Positions 8,961-19,931 of a DNA stretch of 64,000 bases are shown here, piece after piece. The translations under genes were made by a program, and so were the position numbers. Source of the DNA: Bacillota bacterium (GTDB lineage: Bacteria; Bacillota; Sulfobacillia; Sulfobacillales; Sulfobacillaceae). The DNA is taken from NCBI GenBank assembly GCA_021821465.1, contig JAKACM010000003.1, positions 1 through 64,000 of the forward strand. Direction: 5' to 3'. Numbering within the stretch: the first letter of the stretch is position 1; each line of letters starts with the position of its first letter. The notes below the pieces were generated by a model. The model did no database searches, was not told the origin of the DNA, and worked only from the letters and a program-made list of their open reading frames with translations.

Positions 8961-11900
8961 GTGAAGATAGTGGTTTCCTCAGTACTCGCTTCAGCGGCCC
9001 TGTTAACGCCATTTTTCTCTCCCTTGACCGCCAATGCCGCACCTTTGCCGACTGCCTATGCCACCATGTGGAACCGTTTACCCCAAGCTTCTTTGCCCCC
9101 CACACCCTTATATCAGAACCAGTTAGGGGCGTTAAAACAAGTACATACGCACTCGTCCCCCACGAAGTTGACAGTTATTGTGGACTCTAAACAGCGCCTG
9201 GCACAGCTGCAATCTTACGCCCAAACGGTCAACACCCCACAATCTCCGTTATTTCACCATTTCCTCACCCCTCAACAAGTAAATGCCCGATTTGGACCAA
9301 CCCAGGCGTTGATAAACCAAGCCAAAACCGCAATTCATGACGCCGGTTGGAAAATATTGTCCCAGTCCCCATTTTCCATGAAAGTCGAGACCGGCAATCC
9401 CAAAACCTTTAAAGTGCCCGTGGCCAGTTCCTTGTATGCGGTAGCCGGCCTCAACCCGGTGCGCATACAACCGACAGGGATAAAGCATGCGAGTCTGTTG
9501 TCTCAAGACACGTCCGCCGCAAACCCCTCTCATTCGGTAGCCAACATGGCTACACCCTCTTCGGTGTCGGGAACCAATTTTCTTCTTTCCTCCATCCAGA
9601 ATAGCGTCACAACCGCCGCGAACGGGGACACGGTTCACGTCATGAGCTTCAATCCCGGCATCACTCATCAACTGCCATCAGGACTGCCTTTTAATCTGAT
9701 CATTTCGGCGCAAAGTCCTTCGGGAACCCCTTTGAGTATTCAATCCATCCGCTCCATTTCGGATACTCTCAACAATATCGGAAACTACGGCCAGGGACAG
9801 CCGTTCAAGGCAAGTCAAAGATCACTGTGGCAGTTAGAATTAGTGGCATTTGGTCCCACACAGAAAACGGATACCGTGAGTGCCCAAGTGACATTGACCA
9901 ATGGTGTGAGCACCACAATCACTTTCCCTCTTCCTCCTTTTACAGGTCAGGCTACCGCCCTATTCCCACTCAATGGTGCCGAAATCAGTCAATTGCTGGG
10001 AGCTCAAACGCTTTACCAAACGGCACTAAAACAAACTCCCGCTCCCATCGCTATTTTTTCTCTGGGACAAGCCCCCAGCATTAGCGATTTATCTGCCCTT
10101 ATGAACCAAGAAGGATTGCCCATGCCCGATTTGCACATCCTATACCAGGACGGGGCCGTGCCGGGAGCAACAGATTCCTCAACGGCCTTAGAATCCAACT
10201 TGGACGTTCAAGCACTCAGTTCCGTAGCTCCCGGAACATCCATCACCGACGAAGTCTATCCACAAAATGATTCGAATGACCCCCTGTTTTCTTTCTTGAC
10301 CAGTCTTTCGCAACAAAGCACCATCAAAATTGCCACGGTCAGTTACGGGTTTTCCGGAGAGAGCAGCGCTGTACTGGGAACATTGGTCGACGCGTGCACA
10401 GCCGAAGGCATTACCTTAATATTTGCCAGTGGAGACCAGGGGGCCTATGGGGGAAGCAACGGTCAGTTAGGCGTTCCCACCACCGACATTCAGCCCGGTA
10501 TTTTAACCGTGGGAGGACTGGACATGGCGGCCACGGCCACATTCGACAATTCCGGAACAATGACCAGCCTAAATGGCCCCACCGTTTTGAAATCTTGGGG
10601 AGGCGATTACTTAAGGGCCTTGCCCTCCTCGGTATTGGAAGCTGACTTACAACAAAATGCAGCGTCGAGCGGCGGTTTTGGCGCCACTGCCATACCATCG
10701 TGGCAACAAGACCACCTGCCCTCAGGATCCTCGGGTATCGGCGTCCCGGATATTTCTTCTCTGGCGGGTATGCCGGCTATGCAAGGCATTATCCAGGGAC
10801 AAGCGGCACAATTTGGCGGAACCAGTCTTGCCGCCCCACTAACCGCAGGATGGCTGTCCGATTTGGAGTCCGTCAACCAGGTCCAGAATTCCGGCATGGG
10901 CAATATCAACCCGATGTTGTTTCAAGCGGCCAGCACCAATCCTAGCGATTTTCTTCAGGCACAATGGGGAAGCAATGGCTATTATCAAGTCACTTCGTCC
11001 CAACCCGGCTCCTGGAATCCCGTAACGGGCTTAGGAGCGCCCAATTGGGACCAATTAGCCTCATTATGGCATCCGGCGAGTGTGACAAATCTTTCATTGT
11101 CCTCGGTGGTCACTTCGGCTACGGTCGGATCAAAGGTCCCGTTTACTTTAACGGCCTTAAATAAAAATGGGAATCCCGATCCGTATTTCACGGGTCCCAT
11201 CTCTTTAACCAGTTCAGATCCCAACGCCGTGCTGCCCTCATCGTCCCAACTGCATTTTTCCAATGGGCAAGCTATTTTTAATGTCGTGTTTGAACAGACG
11301 GGAACGCAAAGCCTAACGGCAACCGATCCCCTGCAAAACCTGAAAGTCACGTCGACTACCCTGAATATCACCAATCCCCTGAGCCTTAACATTACTCCGT
11401 CGTCCATCGCTGTCGGCCAAAATGCGACGATGACTGTTAATAGCTCGGTCAGTTCTTCGGGTTTGCAGTACCAATTCTGGATAAAAGATCCGGCAACCAA
11501 CGCATGGCATGAAGAGGCTCCCTATTCCACCAACTCTTCGCTTCAATTTGCTCCCCAAGTACCGGGCCAGTATCAAGTGGAGGTTTTTGTAAAAGGGTTG
11601 AGCTCCAACCCCCAAGTTGTCAATGGGTCTTTTTCCGTTTCTGCGCCCAAAAGCACACCGATGGTTTCCTCGCTCAGCGTGTCGGCTCCTCAAATTTTCC
11701 AAAATCCCGGAGCCAATGTCACCTTTACCGCGAAGTCGACTGTTTCGGCGGGATCTCCCTTATACCAATTCTGGGTTCATGGTCCCGATAACCGGTGGAC
11801 GATGGTACAGAATTATTCATCCAATCCCCTTCTTACGTTGAAAGATCTGCACTCAGGATCCTACGTTGTCGCCGTCTATGCTCTTAGCAAAAACCAGTAC

Positions 11901-12230
11901 AATCAACATAACTTTACACAAGCCTATTACTACACCACCGTTTTAAATGTGGGCAGCCATGTCTCGTTGTCGCTTCCGGGTACCCTGACTTTGGGCCATT
12001 CGCTGACGCTTAACGCCTCCGCTCAATCCCTCACCAATCCTGTCTACCAATACTGGATAAAGTCTCCGGACGGACAATGGTCCTCAAGCGGGAATTACGG
12101 AGGATCAACCTATCAATTCACCCCATCTCAGCAGGGCACCTACACGATTGTTGTCTATGCCAAGGATCCTTATGCACCCGCAACCAGCCAATTTGCGGTC
12201 ACGGCCACTCAGAGCATCACGGTCGATTGA
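8961..12230 (+). CDS. secreted sedolisin/kumamolisin (peptidase S53) with C-terminal repeat domains
   Basis: Signal peptide; ALESNLDVQ (E..D), FASGDQGAYGG, FGGTSLAAPLTAGW (Ser); three YQ(F/Y)W..P...W....Y repeats at the C-terminus. Confidence 0.85.
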   Translation: MKIVVSSVLASAALLTPFFSPLTANAAPLPTAYATMWNRLPQASLPPTPLYQNQLGALKQVHTHSSPTKLTVIVDSKQRLAQLQSYAQTVNTPQSPLFHHFLTPQQVNARFGPTQALINQAKTAIHDAGWKILSQSPFSMKVETGNPKTFKVPVASSLYAVAGLNPVRIQPTGIKHASLLSQDTSAANPSHSVANMATPSSVSGTNFLLSSIQNSVTTAANGDTVHVMSFNPGITHQLPSGLPFNLIISAQSPSGTPLSIQSIRSISDTLNNIGNYGQGQPFKASQRSLWQLELVAFGPTQKTDTVSAQVTLTNGVSTTITFPLPPFTGQATALFPLNGAEISQLLGAQTLYQTALKQTPAPIAIFSLGQAPSISDLSALMNQEGLPMPDLHILYQDGAVPGATDSSTALESNLDVQALSSVAPGTSITDEVYPQNDSNDPLFSFLTSLSQQSTIKIATVSYGFSGESSAVLGTLVDACTAEGITLIFASGDQGAYGGSNGQLGVPTTDIQPGILTVGGLDMAATATFDNSGTMTSLNGPTVLKSWGGDYLRALPSSVLEADLQQNAASSGGFGATAIPSWQQDHLPSGSSGIGVPDISSLAGMPAMQGIIQGQAAQFGGTSLAAPLTAGWLSDLESVNQVQNSGMGNINPMLFQAASTNPSDFLQAQWGSNGYYQVTSSQPGSWNPVTGLGAPNWDQLASLWHPASVTNLSLSSVVTSATVGSKVPFTLTALNKNGNPDPYFTGPISLTSSDPNAVLPSSSQLHFSNGQAIFNVVFEQTGTQSLTATDPLQNLKVTSTTLNITNPLSLNITPSSIAVGQNATMTVNSSVSSSGLQYQFWIKDPATNAWHEEAPYSTNSSLQFAPQVPGQYQVEVFVKGLSSNPQVVNGSFSVSAPKSTPMVSSLSVSAPQIFQNPGANVTFTAKSTVSAGSPLYQFWVHGPDNRWTMVQNYSSNPLLTLKDLHSGSYVVAVYALSKNQYNQHNFTQAYYYTTVLNVGSHVSLSLPGTLTLGHSLTLNASAQSLTNPVYQYWIKSPDGQWSSSGNYGGSTYQFTPSQQGTYTIVVYAKDPYAPATSQFAVTATQSITVD

Positions 12231-12256
12231 TTTCTACTCATGTTTCAGGACGGTAA

Positions 12257-12287
12257 AGGACGTTTGGCATCCGAGGCCAAACGTCCT
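12257..12287. terminator. convergent hairpin between sedolisin and zwf
   Basis: AGGACGTTTGGC / GCCAAACGTCCT perfect 12 bp stem with 7 nt loop. Confidence 0.65.
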
Positions 12288-12319
12288 CTTGCGTCTGCTC
12301 ATCGGTGAGAAAGACCTTT

Positions 12320-13756
12320 TTACGTGGGGTCTTCTAAGGACTTCCACGTTAAATTGCCCTCCATTAGCCCATCTTGAGCGGAAGGTCCGTCCGATCCCGC
12401 CCTATAGAGTGCGGGTTTTTGGGTTTTCCAAGATTTCAACACGGGGTCGACGATACGCCATGACTCCTCGACTTCATCGAAGCGAGGAAAAGCGCTTTGA
12501 TCTCCTTTAAGGACGTCCAAGAGCAATTGCTCATAAGCAGAGTAATCCCTTTCCCCGGCTTTCTTATACGGCGCCGTAAGCACCACTTCTTCCGTACTCA
12601 ATTCCATGCCCGGTTTCTTTGCCCACATGACCAAATCGATCGCTTCATCCGGTTTCATCCGGAATACCAGCCAGTTCGATAATCCGGCACCAAACAGCTT
12701 TTCCGGAACCGACTTGAGCTGAACGCCAATTTCCGCATAATCCCGCGCCATTCTCTTTCCGCTCCTTAGGTAGAAAGGCACACCGGACCAGCGCCAATTG
12801 TCGACATAAAGCTTCAACGCGGCATAAGTTTCCGTCAGGGAATCGGCTTGGATGCCTTCTTCTTCCGTGTAAGCCAAGACCTCCTTCCCCTCCACTTCTC
12901 CCGCAGTATATTGACCGGCTACAGCAAAATCATCCACGTGTTCGGAGGGTATCAAGCGCACGGCGCGCAGAACTTCGGCCTTATGGTCATGTAAGATATC
13001 CGCATCCCATTCACTGGGAGGTTCCATAGCGACCAAGGTAAAGAGTTGCATCAAATGGTTTTGCAACATGTCGCGCAGTGCTCCTGCCTGGTCGTAATAC
13101 CGCCACCGTCCCTCAAGTCCTAAGGTTTCCGCATAGGTTATTTGCACCTGAGCTATGTGCTGACTGTCCCAAATCGATGCCAAAAGGCGGTTGATAAAAC
13201 GAAACACCAACACGTTTTGAACGGTATCCTTGCCCAGAAAATGATCAATGCGGAAGACCTGATCTTCCTGCCACCATGGGCTTAAGGCCTGTCCCAAAGC
13301 TTGAGCCGATTCCAAATCCCAGCCAAAGGGCTTTTCGATGACAATCCGGCGGAAACTTCCGGAATCGGGAGGACGGTTTAAATTGGCTTCTCCCAACCCT
13401 TGCGCCGCATCGGCAAATAGCTGCGGCGGCAAACCTAAGTAGAAAATCGCTCCACCCTGGACAAAATTCCGGAGCGTTTTCAAACTATTCGCTGTCAAAT
13501 CCCCGGACTGATATTGGATAGTGTCCGCCAGTTTTTCCCACTTATTTTCGTCAAAATCCGTGACAAATGCCTTCAGATTTGTATGGAGGTGATCCAGAAA
13601 TTGACTGCGTTCCCACTTCTCCATAGCATAGCCGACAATTTGCTGCACCGGCCATTCGTTTTGCACAAACAACCGGTAAATAGCCGGAAAAAGCAAACGG
13701 CGGGTCAAATCTCCCGTGGCCCCCAGAATAACAAACGTAGGATTTTTCTCAGGCAT
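12320..13756 (-). CDS. zwf: glucose-6-phosphate 1-dehydrogenase
   Basis: VILGATGDLTRRLLFPAIYRL; IEKPFGWDLESA; RIDHFLGKDTVQNVLVFRF. Confidence 0.95.
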   Translation of the reverse strand: MPEKNPTFVILGATGDLTRRLLFPAIYRLFVQNEWPVQQIVGYAMEKWERSQFLDHLHTNLKAFVTDFDENKWEKLADTIQYQSGDLTANSLKTLRNFVQGGAIFYLGLPPQLFADAAQGLGEANLNRPPDSGSFRRIVIEKPFGWDLESAQALGQALSPWWQEDQVFRIDHFLGKDTVQNVLVFRFINRLLASIWDSQHIAQVQITYAETLGLEGRWRYYDQAGALRDMLQNHLMQLFTLVAMEPPSEWDADILHDHKAEVLRAVRLIPSEHVDDFAVAGQYTAGEVEGKEVLAYTEEEGIQADSLTETYAALKLYVDNWRWSGVPFYLRSGKRMARDYAEIGVQLKSVPEKLFGAGLSNWLVFRMKPDEAIDLVMWAKKPGMELSTEEVVLTAPYKKAGERDYSAYEQLLLDVLKGDQSAFPRFDEVEESWRIVDPVLKSWKTQKPALYRAGSDGPSAQDGLMEGNLTWKSLEDPT

Positions 13757-13950
13757 TAAAGTACTCCTCTCTATATAGACTGACCCGATTCCGATCTAAA
13801 GGGCAATGGAACCGAGAAAAGAAATTCTCGGAACGAATTTTTTGACACACTCTTGTCCGTGCGATCTTGGATCTGAATCACATCATTCCCCATCGTTAAA
13901 GGTTCCGCCGCAAAATTACGCCTCAGGTCGGAAAAGAAGCACAAGACGAC

Positions 13951-15750
13951 CTAAGAAGACGGCAGAATTTCTTGCTTCCTCACGGAGTCATGAGTATCTT
14001 GCGCCAAAATCAACTGGCGCTCTATCAACGTCGTCACAAGCCCTGCGTGCGGAAACAATTGAGGGAAATTTCCGTGGGGCTCCAGAGTACCGGGGTCCAC
14101 GTGTTCGGCAAAAAGACCCAGGTCGGTAGCACAATCCAGTTGTCGTTCAATCAACTCGTCCGCCCTTTTGACATCACCCAAGCGAAGATAAACGCGAGCC
14201 AACCAAAATCCGGCAAGAGTAAAAGGATACCGTACGGTTCCCATATTGTCCTGCCGATAACGGTAGACAAAACCTTCATGCAACAATGCCTGTTCGATTT
14301 GCTCTAATGTCTTGGCAAAAACCGGATGTTTGACGTCCACAAAGCCGTATAACGGCAGGGTCAACAAGGCCGCATCGACTTGACGGTGCCGATGTCCCTG
14401 AGTTAAATACGGTAGACTGCTCTTTTGTTGATCTCCCCAAATATGTGCGGCAATAACATCCCCGACTTGTTTCCAGGACTGAGCCAACACATCCAAGTGC
14501 ATGACTTTTTCGGCCAACACCGAACCAACGTAAAGTGAAACCCAGCACATGAGCTGAGAATGCGTGTAGATGTCGTCGTCATCCCGAAATTCCCATAAGG
14601 AAGCATCGGTGGTATTCCAGTTGGCCGACACCCATGATACCAGAGTATCAATAGCCCACCAGTATTCTTTTATAAATGTATCATCATGTGTCTGGCGCCA
14701 ATAGGCCAAGACCACCCATAATAAATCTCCTTCAATATCCATTTGCGTTTGATCCGTGGCGGCATTGCCCACGCGAACGGGACGAGAGTTTTTGTATCCC
14801 GCCAGCCATAACAATTCCTTTTCGCCGTGACTTCTGGTGCCATCGACATTATAAAAAGGTGCGGCGTAAGGTTTCCCCGCTAAATCGACCGTATTGAGCA
14901 TAAACTCCACAAAACGCCGGCAAGCGACGGGATCTCCCGCCGCCAGCAGTGCTTCGGCAGCATAAGACGCGTCTCGAATCCAGACGAAACGATAGTCCCA
15001 TTGCCGGCTTTCGCCCACGGCTTCGGGCAAGGACGTCGTCGCCGCCGCCAAAAGAGCTCCGTTGGTTCTGTAACTGAGTCCTCTGATTGCCAACAAGCTG
15101 CGGTTAAATGCCTCACGGTAGGGACCCTCATAAGGCAAAAGACTGCGCTGCCAAAACTCCCGGGTCCCTTTATCCAAAGCGATGGGATTGGTCAGGGGTT
15201 CTTCAAACATGGCCTGTTCGCGGTCGTAATCGCCGGCGTAGCGCAGAACCACAACCACCTCGCCGGGACCGACGCGCCAGTGATCACGCTGTTCCAATTT
15301 CTCCATAGGTCCTTGGATCACAAGCTTGACGGCTTCGGTATGCTCGGGACGCGAAAATACGGCCCCGTCCTCAGTAATTTCGTATGCCGCCCCCGTTGCC
15401 CCAAACGAAAAAGTCGGGCGGCAGATCAATTCCAGCTCAATGTCCGTTTTTACCCGTCTCCAGATGGCTGCCCGTCCAATCGGCAAAAAATCACGAATCT
15501 GAGCCGTGCCGTTCTCCGTCCGAAAAGTCGTCACTAAAATATTTGTATCGTCGTCATAAGTTTGGTCGCTTTCAAATGCTTTGGTCGGTTGAATACTAAA
15601 AAATCCTCCCCGTGCCTTGTCGAGGAGACGACAAAATATGGCATCACTGTCAAAACGGGGACAAGGGAACCATTCAATCACACCATCGGCCGACACCAAA
15701 GCTGAAGTATAACTGTTCGTCAAAAACCCGTAAAACTGAGGATGGCTCAT
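13951..15750 (-). CDS. GH15 family glucoamylase/trehalase-like protein
   Basis: YGFLTNSYTSALVSADGVIEWFPCPRFDSDAIFCRLLD; RQWDYRFVWIRDASY; GLFAEHVDPGT. Confidence 0.85.
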   Translation of the reverse strand: MSHPQFYGFLTNSYTSALVSADGVIEWFPCPRFDSDAIFCRLLDKARGGFFSIQPTKAFESDQTYDDDTNILVTTFRTENGTAQIRDFLPIGRAAIWRRVKTDIELELICRPTFSFGATGAAYEITEDGAVFSRPEHTEAVKLVIQGPMEKLEQRDHWRVGPGEVVVVLRYAGDYDREQAMFEEPLTNPIALDKGTREFWQRSLLPYEGPYREAFNRSLLAIRGLSYRTNGALLAAATTSLPEAVGESRQWDYRFVWIRDASYAAEALLAAGDPVACRRFVEFMLNTVDLAGKPYAAPFYNVDGTRSHGEKELLWLAGYKNSRPVRVGNAATDQTQMDIEGDLLWVVLAYWRQTHDDTFIKEYWWAIDTLVSWVSANWNTTDASLWEFRDDDDIYTHSQLMCWVSLYVGSVLAEKVMHLDVLAQSWKQVGDVIAAHIWGDQQKSSLPYLTQGHRHRQVDAALLTLPLYGFVDVKHPVFAKTLEQIEQALLHEGFVYRYRQDNMGTVRYPFTLAGFWLARVYLRLGDVKRADELIERQLDCATDLGLFAEHVDPGTLEPHGNFPQLFPHAGLVTTLIERQLILAQDTHDSVRKQEILPSS

Positions 15751-16385
15751 CGATCAATCTCCTTCCCAGGCGGCATTGACTGAAATGCCCATGGAATTTT
15801 GGAAATATCTCTTTAACCTTAACGCATTCGGTGCCTCGAAGTAACCCACATGTCCTAAACCCGAATAAATTAACCCCAAAGTTAGAATATATTTCGACAC
15901 AAAAAGGAGCCATACTGCCAATCTTGCGCTATATCTTCATCGTGGCCTATGAAATACCGGAACGTTTGCCACGCGCACTATTTTCGTTATAATCCAAATT
16001 CTCGACATGATTCACCAAAATTGTGTTGCACTCTTAATCCAAGGACTGCGGGACAGTTAACCATAAAAAGAAGTCCACGAATGTTTCATCTTGATTGTCT
16101 CTGCAATCGCCGGCAATATCAGATCACGACCCATATAGCCGGATGTGCCCAACTAACCCTTTGCGACTCCCCACCATGCACACCTTCAATCAGAGTCTAT
16201 CCATCCAGGTTAAAATGAAGAAACTTCCCCATACGCTGCAATCGGAAATTTAGGTAGCCAAAGAAATTATCGTGAAATATAGCCCCCGACACCATTCCTT
16301 AAAGAGATCTATTCCAAGTCCCTAATATCACAAATATTTTTTCGTTATTCACTTGCATCGTTCTTCTTTTCATGATATTTTGTTG

Positions 16386-16402
16386 TTGCAAGATAATCGC
16401 AA
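16386..16402. promoter_or_regulatory. candidate Nur-type metal-regulator operator
   Basis: TTGCAAGATAATCGCAA: TTGC-N9-GCAA dyad, close to remembered Nur box tgCaa-N5-ttGCaa; about 25 bp upstream of the transporter ATG. Confidence 0.4.
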
Positions 16403-16426
16403 TAATGAAAGGTGGTGTAAAAGTAC

Positions 16427-17314
16427 ATGCTTAATCTCTGGGATCCTCATGTCGGAATTATTTGGACTACGGCGCTTGTCACTGCATTCCTATTGGGCAT
16501 GGTTCACGGCATTACGCCGGATGAACACACTTGGCCCATAACTTTTAGCTACGCAATCGGCAGTTATTCGACGAAAAAAGGATTAATGGCCGGCCTGACT
16601 TTTTCCTTGGCCTTTACCCTCCAACGAGCCATTGCCAGTGAACTGGCTTATTTGGCCTTGGATAAATGGTTTACCTTGGGGAGCACGGTCGATTATGTCG
16701 TCTATCTCATTGTAGGGGTTGCGATGGTATGGGCGGGTCGTTATATACTGCAAGGGAAACACTGGCACTTGTCCTTGCGGCGTTCTCACAAAATGGGACC
16801 GAACCGCAGTGCAGGGGTCAATGCACCGAAAGCTTGGATGCCCTTAATGCACGGCTTTATCGCCGGATGGGGTTTCGGCGCCTTTGCCATAATTATCTAC
16901 ACCGTATTGGCGCCGACCATGCCTTCAGCATGGTGGGGGTGGGTGCCGGGTGCCTTATTCGGTCTAGGCACTACCGTTATGCAAGCGTTGGCAGGCGCTC
17001 TCTTTGGCTGGATTAGCCATCGTCTGGGGTTGCCCCCTGAAGCCACACAACAAGTGGCTTTGGTTACTGCGGGACGTACTCTGGCCTGGGGCGGCATCGC
17101 TTTTGTTGTGGGTGGTTTGATAGGCATCGTGTTGCCTCAAGTTGCTGCCGTTAGCATATCAACGGGGATTCACGTCCACAATTTAGACAGACTGGGCATT
17201 GCCTTTGTTCTGGTCGTGGTCTCGGTGATGGGTATTGGACTGACTACACTTATTCAGCAGACCCGTTACTGGACAAGACAGGTCAAATCAACTCACCAGT
17301 CACTGCAACATTAG
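16427..17314 (+). CDS. NicO/NiCoT-like nickel/cobalt membrane transporter
   Basis: Multi-TM; GMVHGITPDEHTWPITFSYAIGS resembles the His/Asp-rich TM motif of nickel permeases; adjacent Fur-family regulator. Confidence 0.55.
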   Translation: MLNLWDPHVGIIWTTALVTAFLLGMVHGITPDEHTWPITFSYAIGSYSTKKGLMAGLTFSLAFTLQRAIASELAYLALDKWFTLGSTVDYVVYLIVGVAMVWAGRYILQGKHWHLSLRRSHKMGPNRSAGVNAPKAWMPLMHGFIAGWGFGAFAIIIYTVLAPTMPSAWWGWVPGALFGLGTTVMQALAGALFGWISHRLGLPPEATQQVALVTAGRTLAWGGIAFVVGGLIGIVLPQVAAVSISTGIHVHNLDRLGIAFVLVVVSVMGIGLTTLIQQTRYWTRQVKSTHQSLQH

Positions 17315-17329
17315 AAAGGGATGTATGAC

Positions 17330-17767
17330 ATGGAACGCACGTTGGAAGACCGTCTGAAAATCTTGTTGCGCGCCCAAGGATTACGGTTTACTCCCGACCG
17401 TCTGCGCATATTTCGCGCTCTGGCGGATAAACACAAGCCCATCTCCGTTCCCAGGCTCATTGCCATAGTGGAACAAGATGGGGTAAACCAAGCGACGGTT
17501 TACCGAACATTGGAGCAGTTTTTGGCTGTGGGGGTCGTGCAAACCGTGCTGCTCCATGACGGAGTGGTGGGTTATGAATTGGTTCCCCCTTTTTCCTCCC
17601 ACCACCATCACTTTATTTGCTTGGACTGCGGATCCGTGCAAGATCTCGCCGCAGAACGGGTGGACTCGGCTCTTGACAAGAGTCTGGAAGGCACAGGCCT
17701 TCGCGTCATCACTCATAAGGTTGATATTTATGGACAGTGTGAAAAATGCCATGCAGCTTCTTTATGA
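17330..17767 (+). CDS. Fur-family metalloregulator
   Basis: LRFTPDRLRIFRAL, NQATVYRTLEQF, SSHHHHFICLDCG, CEKC zinc motifs. Confidence 0.88.
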   Translation: MERTLEDRLKILLRAQGLRFTPDRLRIFRALADKHKPISVPRLIAIVEQDGVNQATVYRTLEQFLAVGVVQTVLLHDGVVGYELVPPFSSHHHHFICLDCGSVQDLAAERVDSALDKSLEGTGLRVITHKVDIYGQCEKCHAASL

Positions 17768-17867
17768 TTCGAGAATAACAATTAGCCCTACTAGCATTGT
17801 TGAGTTGAAACCGTGTTTGGTAGTATTCTGGTCGTATTGTTACAAATCTGCAAAATGAGGATGTCCA

Positions 17868-19931
17868 ATGAAAATCTGGTTGCTCACCACGGAATTTCCT
17901 CCCCATTTTGGGGGAGGTATTGCAACATACAGCGATATTACCTCTCGGATATGGACGAAACACGGTCATGAAGTGACCGTTTTTGTCGTTGATGATACCT
18001 TGGAGCAAATCCACCTCACCACTGAAAACCTCCTGCGCATTTTCCGCTTTCCCAACCATAGCACACCGCAACTTGAGACTTTGGGTTACGGGGCGCGTTT
18101 GAGTTATCATTATGCCCAGTGGGTTCGATACTTTATCGAACAAGAAGGTCCTCCGGACATTATAGAGTCACAGGAATTCTCAGGCATTGCCTCTCATTTG
18201 TTGCAACGAAAGCACACATTAGACCCGATTTTTCGCGACCTTACCGTCGTTATTACCGCTCATAGTCCCAAATTTGTCTTAGATCCGATTGACCGAGCCC
18301 CGAGCTACACCTTTCCGAATTATTGGCTGGGGGAAATGGAAAGGTATTCTCTCAGAGCGGCTTGCGGTACCATTTGTCCCAGCAATTACCTAAAAGATGT
18401 GTTAAGACGGGAATTGAACGATTTTGACGCCACAGTCATTCCCAATCCTTACATGATTTCCAACCCCAATTCCCCGGATCCCGGAGACCACTTATTATAC
18501 GTAGGCAGAATTCAATATCTCAAGGGTATTCTTTTGCTGTTGGAAGCTTTGTCAAAACTGTGGCACAGACATTATCCTTTGTCTCTTGATGTCGTCGGGG
18601 GCGACAGTTTCTATCATCCCCGTGGCATGTCGATGCGAAGTTTCATTGAAGGACGCTATCATACACAAATTCAAGAAGGCAAACTCATTCTCCACGGTCC
18701 GGTGAAACCTCAAGAATTGAAGGGTTTTTACGACCGTGCCAAAGCCGTGGTTCTGCCCTCGCTCTTTGAAAATTTCCCTTATGTAGCCGTCGAATCCATG
18801 GCCCATGGTCGCGTGGTTCTGGCGTCGGACAAAGGGGGGCAGTCTGATTTGATTCATCATGGGATAAACGGCTGGCTATTTACCCAAGAATCTCTCCCCC
18901 AACAACTGGAGGCATTGGCGCAGACTTCTCATGCCCAGATTAAAGCCATGGGCGAACAAGCTCGGCGAGATATACGGGACGAAGTCGATCCGGAACTGGT
19001 GTACGGTAAAAAAATGACCTATTTCGAACACATTCTCGAATCATCCACAAATTCTCACCACTTTCCCTTTATTCGTCCGCAAATGCCCCAATTAAGCGTC
19101 CACAATCCCAAGAACTCCTTCACATCTCCTCGGTTGACGATTGTCATTCCCTACCACAATCTCGGAACATATTTAATGGACACACTTGATTCCCTTGAAG
19201 CCGTGCGTGAACTTTGTCCGGAAATCATCGTAGTGGACGACGGCTCGACGGATGGCCTCAGCATTGCCACCTTGTCTCGAGTCCGGCGGCTCTATCCCCA
19301 CATCCATGTCTATAGAAAAGCTAACGAGGGGCTGGCCGCCACCCGGAATTATGGAGCAAAAATCGCATCCAGTCCCTATTTAGCGTTTTTGGATGCGGAT
19401 GATATGGTCGACTCCCGCTATTATGCGCGATCCTTGGAAATCTTGGATCAATACGACAATGTGAGTTTTGTCGGAGCCTGGTCTCAGTATTTTGAAGACA
19501 GCCAGGCCCTCTGGCCAGCATGGAATCCAGAACCGCCCTATGCTCTCTATCACAACCCCTTAAACACTAGCGCGCTGGTGTTTAAGACTGAGCATTTTTT
19601 GCAATATGGTCTGAACGATCCGCAAATGGAATATGGCATGGAGGATTACGAAAGCATGATCCGTCTGCTTGCCCACGGATGTTCGGGGGTTGTTATTCCC
19701 GAACCGTATTTTTTATACCGCGTACGCAAGGACTCGATGTCACGGGGATTTAATATGGTTAACCTGATGCTTTTATACCAGTGGGTCATAGAAAAAAATC
19801 CTGAATTTTATGCCCGCTATCACAAGGATTTGCTTCTTTTGCTCAACGCCAATGGCCCGCAATATCTCATGGATAATCCGACATGGCCTACAAGGGTTCA
19901 TGACATGGCCCGCGGTCAAGAGCCGATTTAG
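17868..19931 (+). CDS. bimodular glycosyltransferase, GT4 followed by GT2
   Basis: N-terminal TTEFPPHFGGGIATYSD and LPSLFENFPYVAVESMAHG (GT4); C-terminal LTIVIPYHNLGTYLMDTLDSL...EIIVVDDGSTDG and AFLDADDMVD (GT2). Confidence 0.85.
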   Translation: MKIWLLTTEFPPHFGGGIATYSDITSRIWTKHGHEVTVFVVDDTLEQIHLTTENLLRIFRFPNHSTPQLETLGYGARLSYHYAQWVRYFIEQEGPPDIIESQEFSGIASHLLQRKHTLDPIFRDLTVVITAHSPKFVLDPIDRAPSYTFPNYWLGEMERYSLRAACGTICPSNYLKDVLRRELNDFDATVIPNPYMISNPNSPDPGDHLLYVGRIQYLKGILLLLEALSKLWHRHYPLSLDVVGGDSFYHPRGMSMRSFIEGRYHTQIQEGKLILHGPVKPQELKGFYDRAKAVVLPSLFENFPYVAVESMAHGRVVLASDKGGQSDLIHHGINGWLFTQESLPQQLEALAQTSHAQIKAMGEQARRDIRDEVDPELVYGKKMTYFEHILESSTNSHHFPFIRPQMPQLSVHNPKNSFTSPRLTIVIPYHNLGTYLMDTLDSLEAVRELCPEIIVVDDGSTDGLSIATLSRVRRLYPHIHVYRKANEGLAATRNYGAKIASSPYLAFLDADDMVDSRYYARSLEILDQYDNVSFVGAWSQYFEDSQALWPAWNPEPPYALYHNPLNTSALVFKTEHFLQYGLNDPQMEYGMEDYESMIRLLAHGCSGVVIPEPYFLYRVRKDSMSRGFNMVNLMLLYQWVIEKNPEFYARYHKDLLLLLNANGPQYLMDNPTWPTRVHDMARGQEPI

